Shown here piece after piece: positions 1-8,500 of a DNA stretch of 12,537 bases (positions within the stretch are counted from its first letter, which is position 1; each line of letters starts with the position of its first letter). Source of the stretch: Amoebophrya sp. AT5.2 (lineage: Eukaryota; Sar; Dinophyceae; Syndiniales; Amoebophryaceae); the NCBI GenBank assembly GCA_005223375.1, contig RXOD01005775.1, positions 1 through 12,537 on the forward strand, written 5' to 3'. Position numbers and translations under genes: made by a program. The notes under the pieces were generated by a model. The model did no database searches. It saw only the letters and a list, made by a program, of their open reading frames with translations, and was not told the DNA's origin.

Positions 1-167
1 CGGTTTGTGGATTTTCTAATACCCAATAGCTTCGGAACCGTCCCCCGCGGGCGCTTTCTGATTGTCGGGAGGCCAGGAAAATTTTTGCCCGTGTGGCGCG
101 ATCAGCGACATCCCGGCCGCGAGCGTGCCACAAGCGGGATCCGCTCCGGGGGATGGAAAGAGCGCGC
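1..167. other. Flanking DNA outside the element, nothing recognised
   Basis: This stretch lies outside the inferred outer end of the 3' LTR. The short open frames crossing it have no coding character. The five bases next to the LTR end (163-167, CGCGC) would be one copy of a target-site duplication if the boundary at 168 is right; the partner copy is outside the window. Confidence 0.5.
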
Positions 168-190
168 ACTCAAAACAAAACAGCTCAACA
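168..190 (-). repeat. 23-bp direct repeat, outer end of 3' LTR
   Basis: These bases are identical to 12515-12537. Read on the minus strand the copy starts TGTTGAGCTG and ends TTTTGAGT. Upstream and downstream bases differ from the right-hand copy on the low-coordinate side, as expected where an LTR meets flanking DNA on one side and the primer-binding site on the other. Confidence 0.85.
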
Positions 191-955
191 GCCGCTTTTC
201 TAGCCCCAGATGCTCATCTTTTTAGTACTTTTCACTCAAAGACTCAAGCAAGAAGGGACGACTTTAAGGTTGAACAATACTCAAGACGCAGCCCGCGTCA
301 CTTATACTTTTACTTCACTGCTTACTTTCCCAAACTGTCTCTCACTTTGTCGTACTTAAAAGGGCCTATGTCCGGGTTCAAGCGTTCGCATTCACATGGT
401 TTTATTGTTGCGATGGCAGTGCATTCTTGTCGAGCGGCAGTGCACTATCGATCACTCGTTCATGCTGATTCAAGCTACACTCAAGCGACAACTTATTTTA
501 ATGCAACTGTCACTCCCGAAAAATGTTCTACTGCGAATGGCTATCATGTGAGTGGTGGTACACGCTATTTCCCTTCGTCCGCTGCAATTCGCTGCAGCCA
601 GGACGACACAAACTTCTCAAACAAAAACGTTTTTCGCCGATGATTCTGTTCTTCACAATGGTGATTTCTCAGACTGGAACGCGCCGTAAAAAAGAATTGG
701 AAAATTGATTCTTTCGCTGCTGTCGACCTGCAGCTTGGCACAAGAAAAGCGAAGAACTTCAAATTGAAAGCTTACGAGTGATGTACAAGAAATTGCTTGT
801 AGTTTCACGAACAATAGAAATTCACTGGTGGTGCTATAAAAATTCTAAGTGGTTGCATTTGGCTGTTGTTAGTCGAGCTTCCCCAAAGAACAAAACTTCT
901 TTTACTTAGTCGCTCAGTCATACCTATTCACTTTTACTTACTTGCTTTTTACTCG
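168..955 (-). repeat. 3' LTR (outer end at 168; inner end only approximate, about 880-955)
   Basis: This is the gene-free stretch after the last ORF, more AT-rich than the coding part. The outer end is fixed by the 23-base match with 12515-12537. The inner end cannot be fixed because the second LTR copy is cut. One polypurine-tract candidate on the minus strand is TTTGGGGAAG around 878-887; purine-rich AGTAAAAG stretches near 895-950 are others. The visible terminus reads GAGT on the minus strand rather than canonical CA. Weak element-sense signals are AATAAA (minus strand, 401-406) and a TATAAG box near 301-306. A TATAAAAA at 835-842 lies on the plus strand, antisense to the element. Related ACTTTTACTT motifs occur near 306 and 930. 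No gene is seen here. Confidence 0.7.
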
Positions 956-959
956 GGTA

Positions 960-1856
960 CTACTTACAGAGATCCCGCTTCGATGACTTCTTGCTCTTCT
1001 TAGCTGGCTTGCACATCTTGCACCCCGGCCCCTGATGATCCGGCCCAAAACCTTTCATGCTCTGATCCCTGGTCGCGAAGCCCAAGATCACGCCCGCGCG
1101 GTACTCGAAATCGGTCTCGGGCGGGCAGTTGTGGTCGACCACTTTCACGCAATCCGACGGCACAAACATGGTCTTCCCGTTTACCCGCACAGTAGCCATT
1201 TCCGAATCCAGGTTCAGGTAGTTCATCAGCCCGGGATACCAGAGGTGCTTCTCGTCGCCCTCCAGCTTCAGTCGAACACAGACGATCGTGTGTGGTTCAC
1301 TCGGCCCGCACCCGATCCCGTCACTTCCGCGTTTATGCCATAGCTTTCCGTTCCCGCGCTTCCGCATCTTGATGAATTCCGTAACCATTTTCTGCCAGCT
1401 CTGCACCGAATCACAATTGCCCATCAGGGGCCCGGTCGGCACTGATAACTGGTCACTGATGTTAGACGAAGAATGCACGTATGTCGGCGTGATGAAGTTG
1501 CGCTGCGTCTTGTAATCGCAGCGCACGCGCGGCGACCGGTTTGCCTGTTCCTCCCGCAATTCGAACACCCGTTGCGCGATCCGCTCAGAAGATGTAGATG
1601 ACGGAAAAACGCGACCAGCAGACGAGGAATTGATTTTGTCGATCCTTGCAATCGCTTCCTGCTCCATCTGCTGTTGGAAGTTTTCGTCGTGCTGCTGCAC
1701 CAGCTGTCGAAACTCGCGGCGGGTACGACCTCCAACAATCGCACCTTCGGGGTACGCCTCCACGGGATTCGGATCGGGAACCACTTCCCAATTTCCGGTA
1801 AACAGCTCGTAGTCACTGGCAGCGGCGGCCAACTGAAAAGGACTGCAGGAACTCAT
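960..1856 (-). CDS. Extra 3' ORF after pol, unknown function (298 aa)
   Basis: The ORF starts at an ATG and lies downstream of pol, in the place where some LTR elements carry an env-like or accessory ORF. I do not recognise a family. There is no signal peptide and no membrane segment, so an envelope role is not supported. The N-terminal half is polar, with a short Gln/Glu-rich helix-forming stretch around residues 55-70. The C-terminal half is more structured: a beta-rich stretch at roughly residues 195-250 ending VNGKTMFVPSDCVKVVD could be a small SH3/tudor-like barrel (inference). The protein ends with two close cysteines (CKMC) and a lysine-rich tail, which would suit nucleic-acid binding or nuclear entry. 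It shares the frame of pol but two stops (TGA, then TAA 8 codons on) lie between. Its ATG overlaps the TGA of the alternate-frame ORF at 1853-2599. Confidence 0.65.
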   Translation of the reverse strand: MSSCSPFQLAAAASDYELFTGNWEVVPDPNPVEAYPEGAIVGGRTRREFRQLVQQHDENFQQQMEQEAIARIDKINSSSAGRVFPSSTSSERIAQRVFELREEQANRSPRVRCDYKTQRNFITPTYVHSSSNISDQLSVPTGPLMGNCDSVQSWQKMVTEFIKMRKRGNGKLWHKRGSDGIGCGPSEPHTIVCVRLKLEGDEKHLWYPGLMNYLNLDSEMATVRVNGKTMFVPSDCVKVVDHNCPPETDFEYRAGVILGFATRDQSMKGFGPDHQGPGCKMCKPAKKSKKSSKRDLCK

Positions 1857-2599
1857 ACTGCCGATTTTACGGGCGGATCTCCGTGGAAAATGCTCAAAAC
1901 CCTTTTACTGTTTCTGTATATTTCTTGATCAAGATGAAGGCGGTGACGATCTAGATCTTGGAGAACTGTCGCGCGGCCACTGAATCCCAACGTCAAACGG
2001 CCAGTCCGCCGTTGAATCAGGACAAGCATGCCTGAAGGCCTGCTCTGCTGCTTTTGTGGCTCGCCTGTCGGCTCTCTCAGAAGAATGACCACGAGCACGG
2101 CTCTCCTGCTCCTGTTGAGCCGAAACCTCACCCGCGCGCCCTGTTTCCACTTCTTCCTGGTGAGAAAACAGACGCGGCGCTGGGCTCCGCCCTCTGGAAC
2201 TCGCTCCAGATTGAGGAGAGCTACCAACTGCACCAAAAACAGGAGCCAAACCACGCCCAACGCTGCTGCCACGCCGTGGCTGCCCAGAAACATGACCAGC
2301 CCGCTGCTGCCTGTTCCTGGGGGTGCTGGCGCCAGCGCTGCGCCCTCTCCTGGCAATGCCTTGGCCCTGCTTCCGCTGTCCGCGCACAGGATGCGCTCCC
2401 TGCTCGCCCTCAGCCTGCCTCTGTCGGTCGCTTGGGCCAAAAACATGAGGCGGAACAGCAGGAGCACCCAAAACGGTGCCGGGGGCACTGCCGGGGGTGG
2501 CGGATTCGGTCCGAAATGCCCGATTTCCACTGTTTTTGATACTACTATTTTCTTTTGTTGGTCGAGATCCGGTACCACCGACTGCTCCGCCGGCTGCAT
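1853..2599 (-). CDS. Overlapping alternate-frame ORF with hydrophobic segments (doubtful)
   Basis: This open frame of 248 codons from an ATG is nested in another frame under the last third of the Pol tail. It contains two hydrophobic stretches, around residues 43-55 and 110-131, separated and followed by Arg-rich sequence. Its TGA overlaps the ATG of the next ORF as ATGA. A small membrane protein expressed by an internal or shifted start is possible. The region is GC-rich and stop-poor on both strands, so a chance open frame is the simpler explanation. Confidence 0.2.
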   Translation of the reverse strand: MQPAEQSVVPDLDQQKKIVVSKTVEIGHFGPNPPPPAVPPAPFWVLLLFRLMFLAQATDRGRLRASRERILCADSGSRAKALPGEGAALAPAPPGTGSSGLVMFLGSHGVAAALGVVWLLFLVQLVALLNLERVPEGGAQRRVCFLTRKKWKQGARVRFRLNRSRRAVLVVILLREPTGEPQKQQSRPSGMLVLIQRRTGRLTLGFSGRATVLQDLDRHRLHLDQEIYRNSKRVLSIFHGDPPVKSAV

Positions 2600-5500
2600 C
2601 CGGAACAACCGAGTCTACTGTTGGTTGCTGCACGTCCGAGTGCGGCAGAGGAGGAAGAAGAAGTATGGCCATCCCGATCTTTTCTGGTCGCTTGTAGAAA
2701 GAGATGCTTCCAGTCCACTTCTTGTCCCCCTGCACCCGTGCATGTTGATTACTTTTTGGCCATCGCCAGCTGTCGCGCAGGATCGTGGAGAAGTGCGGCT
2801 CCTCGCAAAAAGAATACACGACGGTCCTGTCGTCGGTGAGGCATGCAACTGCATGCCAACTCGGAACCGCCTTCGACACCGGGGTAAACTTCGCGACCCG
2901 CGGCACTGGACACTCGCGTACTATTTTTACGTCGTCCTCCCACCAGTAATCTTGCCCATCGGTAGTTGCTGTCCAGCCGTTTCCATTCGCGGTGAGGTAG
3001 AGCCGCCCGTCTGCTGCAGGTGTGCACGCGGGCGGCGGCGGAAGAACGATTTCGAAGTCCTCCGTCCCCTCGTCGTGAACTAGATCCTCCGCCCGCAGCT
3101 GGTGCCTCTCTTCTTCGCGATGCAGAATCTTCTTGATAAACGACTGCACCACCCCCCATACGTCTGCGTCTATTAACCCCCAGTTCGCCGCCAGGTGCAA
3201 AAGCCACACCTGTCCGTTCCTCAGGTCCTTTGTTAGACCATCTACGAACATTGTCGCACCGGGGATGTGGGTCATCTCCAACATTTTTGCGCGAATCATC
3301 GACGCCAGTCCCTGAAAGTCTGGTTTCAGGTTGCGCTCCCGGGGTTCGCACACGGTGTTGCGCGAGTCGCAGAGTTGAAGAAGAGGCCGTCCGATGGAGC
3401 AGATCGCCAAGTCCAGCAGCAACTGCAAAATAAAAATTAATTCTGACGACAAGATCTTCTGCGCGAGGACCTCGATGCCCGTCGAGCTTGAAAACACTCG
3501 TCCCGGTTTCTTGCTGATGCTCGACGGAGTGTTCGCGCGCGGATGGTCGAGTGCTGCTAGCACCGGCATGGCGCCCACCCGGTCCATCCCCGCATCCGCC
3601 GCTCCTGCAAGAAAAACTTGTCTGGGGCCGGCAAGTCGAAAAACGCGCTGCGTGTTTGTTTCCACCCACTTCGCCAGCATGATCACCCCGCTCAGATCTG
3701 CAACGAAGCCGGAAACTTCGTCGTACGACTCGCATTTTTCCACCTCGTGGCCCAGGCTCGCGAGACCGCTAACTGTGGCTGAAATCACCGCGTTCGACTT
3801 CAGCCAAATGAGTTCGCCGAGCCGTCCTTTAAAAGGACTCTTTACTTGCTTTCTGGCGAAGCGGTTGGTGCCGGCACGGCGCCGGCGCAGGAAATAATCG
3901 TTTACTTCCTCCTCCTCCAACACGCTCAGCTTTGTCGCATAAACTTCTTGGGCCAGGTAGTACACTACCTCGGCCCGCATCTGGTACCGGTTTGGAATGT
4001 CGAAGGGGTCGTACTTCAACTTCTCCGCCTCGCGGTACTCGTGCGGCTGTGTAGTGCGCTTGACGCCGTACTGTCGTTCTGCATTGGCCAACTCCTCCTC
4101 GGTCGGGGCCGTCAGCGCGCCGGGCGGAAACTGGATCCCACTGTCGCCGCACTGCTCCTGGTACTGCTCCAGGTACTGCAACATTCTCCACTGGTCCAGC
4201 TCCTGCGGAACCACTGTTAATTCCCTCCCAACGTAACAGTCCCTCGTCCCCGAATCTAGCCAACAGAATGACCCAAGCTCCACCGAGTCCAGCAGAAGAA
4301 GAACCCTCAACCAATAAATCAAACCTCCACCACCCCAAAGGTCGTCCACGTGGACCCCAAAACCTCCGTCTGGATTTTCTTCGCGCTGGCAGTGGGGGAC
4401 CAACTGGTCATTTATCAGTTGGGAGTGGGGGTTGGCGAAGCTCTTGTTCAACTCGCACGGCAGGAGGGCGCCTTGTCTGCTTTCGGCCCCCTGCTCTAGT
4501 ACCGCGACGCGGGCGGCCAAGTTCGTGTTCTCAATTTGACGAACCTCCCGCACCTTGTCCATGTAGTACTTCAGCTGAACCTGCTCCGACCTTCTTAGTA
4601 TTTCCACCTCAACACTATTTGGAAAATATAGAAACAGACACGGATCCGCCATACTTTGGGTGAATCCGATACCGAGACTATAATCCCACAATGTGCACTC
4701 CCATCCGGCTGGCGCGTCTTTCTGACCGTACAGAAATTTGTCCATGCCCCTCGCTTCTCCCAAAACCGGAACTCCTTGCGCGTGAAGTTCCTGGATTTCG
4801 TCCGGAATATGGCAGAACGCCTCGATATCCGACCGCCTGTCGTACATATCGATCATTCTCTTTCCCCTCAGGAACGCTTCGAGGATATCCTTCAGCGAGC
4901 TGGTTTTCCGGGTCGTCTGGAAAAAGTTCGCGAGCAAAGACACCGTCACGTCCGCGATAGTGTGGCTTCTGCGAGGGGGCATCGCGCTTTCTTCGCTGCC
5001 GTGGAACCTTCGGTCGCGAAAACCTTGGGTTATCCATCTCGCCTTCACCTTCACCACCGCCCCTGTTATTCTGTCAATTTTTATGACTAATAGCATACGA
5101 CTCGGAACAACGTTGCGACCCTGCCGACGAAGTTCTTCCAGCGTGTGCACCGTCTCCTTGAAGATGCCGTGCTGGCACACGGTTTTTACTTCCTTTCCCA
5201 TTGCCGCATAGGCGTAGTGCAGGAAGCCGAGTTTCGCTGCGTCTTTCAGTGTCACTACTATTGTTCCCGACTTGTTGCCGTCGCCATGTTTTTCCATCGC
5301 CTCATGGGTGTCGACGCAAGTTTCGTAAAAAGCGGCGACCACCCACGTATCGGCGATTTCCTCACGCGCTGCCTCCTCACTGCAAAACATGGGCGAAAGC
5401 TCGTCTCCCCATCGAATGAAGAAACGTCTCCCGACTGGCAGCTGCCCCGTCACCTTGTGCTTGAAACAGTGCGCCTCCACGCAGACGTGCTTGATATCCC

Positions 5501-8500
5501 TGCTGTCCTTCACGTTGAGCTCCTTTCGAATACATCTGCCGTTGCTGAGCTGCGTCATGAGGAAACATATTTCGTTCGGCCCTCGCGTCAAACGAAAAAC
5601 CTGCTTCCCGCTGTTCTGCTCCTCCAGGATGGTCTTCACCTTTGGCAACACAGACATGTCGACTGCGCGATCGGTATCAGCGTCGGGAACTTCGTTGTCC
5701 GCGGCGAAAAACAAAGAGCCGGAGTCCGCGCAAAGCTGCACTGCCCCGTTACACCTGTTCAACGCCTGCAGCGCCTGTGGATGCAGCACTCCGCCCGAAA
5801 ACAACCGCTCCCTCTTCGGTACTGAAAACGTTTCCCGTTCACGTGGAGCTGTCTTTCGCTCGCTGGAGTGCGTCCAGAATGTGGACCCTGTTCCTGTGCG
5901 GATTTCGCGGCGACGCTGCGCAGCCTCCCTTTCCTCATCACTTTCAGTGGGAAGAAGCGTCTCCTGTCCTTGTCGTGCCGGCGGCTGACGGCGCCGTTCT
6001 GCCTCCCTTTCTTCATCGCTTTCTGTGGGAAGAAGCGTCGCCTGTTGCCGTGGTGCTGGCGGCCGTCTGGAGCTGGCCGCCGTGGTCTGCAACGCCTCCA
6101 TTTCACTGTCGGTTTCGAAGAGCTGAACTGCTTTATTTTTCGGTCGCTTTGGCGACCGACTGCGTCGCATTTGGTGCCCGTCCAGCTGCTCCAATCGTCG
6201 AGCGTAACCTGGAGCGTCCATCCGCTGTCGCCGCCGTTCGTAGCGAAGATTGCGTGCCGTTCGTGCTGCGTCTGGCGAAGGTTCGCACACCACGTCGTCA
6301 TCGCTCTCGTCCACGTACTCGGCGAGAACAGCCGCCATGTTGCCCGAAAAACGTCGCATCTCGTCGGCCGACGGTGCCTGATCTAACTCAAGATCACCAA
6401 GCACCGAGCCGCACCGCTGCTCGTCTTCGTGATACTCGTGCTCAAGTCGAGGACCGCTTTCTATGGAACCCACCCGCGGCACGATGCTATTCCGAGGCTG
6501 GGCAGGAAGACCGAGCACTTGATCTGGAGGCTGCTGGTCAAAAGAAACTTGTTGTCTTCTTCCCCACCGAAAATTCGAACGCAGCCGCCCAGAACACATC
6601 CCTGTGTGCTGAAGGAACCGCCGGAGACTAGTAAACGTCCGGCCACAGGACGTGCACTGGTGCTTGTTCGAACCGATGCTCCCGGTGCTCATGCCGCGAT
6701 GTGTAGAAATCCCATTGCGGACAGACGTAAAAACGTCCTTTCTCGCCCGGAGTTCTGCTGAATACTGTTGCACCTGCTGCTGCTGATCGTCGTCGCCGTT
6801 GTTTTCGCCTGCAGTATCTTGCTGTGGCAGGTTCTCCTCACCTACCATCTCCTGCAAGACCCCGCTGTCGTCTTCCATCGCGACAATTCCTCCGCGTGCG
6901 GCGATCAGCTCCAACATGTGGTCGTCGGGGTAGAACTCGTGCTGGAAGTGCTCCGACACTGGCGGCAAGTGTGCCACGTCGTGCAGTCCATACGGCTGGG
7001 TCTGCCCGCCCCGATTGATGGCGACTGTCCGGTCCCCTGCATTCACGCTCGTGATGGTTCCGGCGTGCCACCTGCTAAATCTGCCCGAAACTGGTCTTCG
7101 GATAAACACTGCATCCCCCACCTGGTATTTAGAGATATCGCCGCCACGCTGAAAAGTTCGGCTAACCAGCTCCCGCCTGCGCTGCAAAAGTTCGATGTCC
7201 TTTTCGAGAATCACCCTCCTGCAGCGCTCCTGCGTGAGCGCATTTCGACGGAAAAACGCGTCGGCTTCGTCCAGTTCAACGTCCTCGACGGCCTGGTCAG
7301 AAGCAAGAATTTGTTCTTCCCAGTCTCTATCACCTCTGGTGAAGCTGCCGGCGTGTGCGTTCTGGGGTGCGATTGTTGTCCCCAGCATGGGGACCTGGTT
7401 CGCCTGCCATTCGATTTCAGCAACTATCAATTGCTTGATCACGAAGGCCTCTGGCGCCTCCCCGGAGTGCGGCTCGATCGAGACCACCTCGTCCATCAAA
7501 TCTTCCCAGTTCCAATCAAAAAGTTCTTCCTCCACTTTTTCCATCGCAAGCCCCCACAAAAACACCTCGAGGCACGGCTCGTACGGCTGTTCCGTCGCGA
7601 TCATGGCCCTCTGCTTGTCCTGACGGTTTCCCCGCTCGAGCTTGGATATGCGCCAAGGCTCTTTGTATCCAATTCCCTGGCATTCAACATTATCCACCTC
7701 TACCACCTTTTGGAACCTTCTGCTGATGAATTCCTGACCCAAATCGAAGATCAATACTTCTGGCGCCCCTCCCAGCATCCTCTTCGCTCGCATATAGCAC
7801 TTGATTGCCGAGCCGGTGCGCCCTCCTTTTCCGAGTGCCCCATCGCAAAGCTCCAGCACCCGCATGCGGGTGCACACGTCCACTATCTTTACTAAGACGC
7901 CGACTTTCACGAATATCAAATCTATCAACCATTTGATATTGCGCGAAGCAGCAAACTGCTGCAAAGCTCCGGCCCGTCTCAGCTCCGCATTGTTGTCAAA
8001 ACCCTGGCAGAAGCGGCAATTTTCTCGGATCTCGCGCAGACAGCGGAGGGCGTTGCCGTCGTAGAGCATCTCCACCGACTTCGAATGTCCCAACGACCGG
8101 TGTTCGTTTCTCATGAAACGATAAAGCTCCTCAAACTGCCCCTCCAAACTGTTGCGCCCGGTTTGAATTATTGATGATGCTGGCTGTGCGGTTTCTCGCG
8201 TGGACGAATTGGACGTTACCCTACTCTGCGGGGCGAGTCCCTGTTCGCTGCTCACGCGGCTGTTGTTTGCCGCCATAGCTTCATCGACAGCGTCCAGTAC
8301 CATTTCCTCGTCGTCCACCTCCATGCTCGCAAAAATGCTGGCACCCGTGGTGGGTACGGACGAAGAAGCTGTTTTTGGTCTGCCGGTCCATGTGATGTAC
8401 GACTCCGCGAAGCGCCACTTTTTCTTTCCGGGTGCGGCACTGGTAAACGAAGCTAGCCCCTGCAGCAGCAGCTTCGATTCCGCGTCCAGAAGATGTAGGC

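Noticed and set aside
62..643. 193-codon plus-strand ORF crossing the flank and LTR
   Set aside because: It crosses the inferred LTR outer end at 168 and has no coding character.
835..842. TATAAAAA as the element promoter
   Set aside because: It is on the plus strand, antisense to the element, so it cannot drive gag-pol; at most an antisense promoter.
2028..3083. 351-codon plus-strand ORF opposite the Pol tail
   Set aside because: Antisense to a frame with clear context; Arg/Cys/Ser-rich with no domain. GC-rich sequence leaves few stops on either strand.
3829..4338. 169-codon minus-strand ORF overlapping the RT
   Set aside because: A shadow in another frame just after the HVDD box; the RT frame has the family blocks on both sides.
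5642..6631. 329-codon plus-strand ORF opposite the Pol linker
   Set aside because: Composition follows the complement of the repetitive linker; no family motif.
6768..7895. 375-codon plus-strand ORF opposite integrase
   Set aside because: It mirrors the integrase coding frame. The DD35E and zinc-binding residues on the minus strand are decisive.
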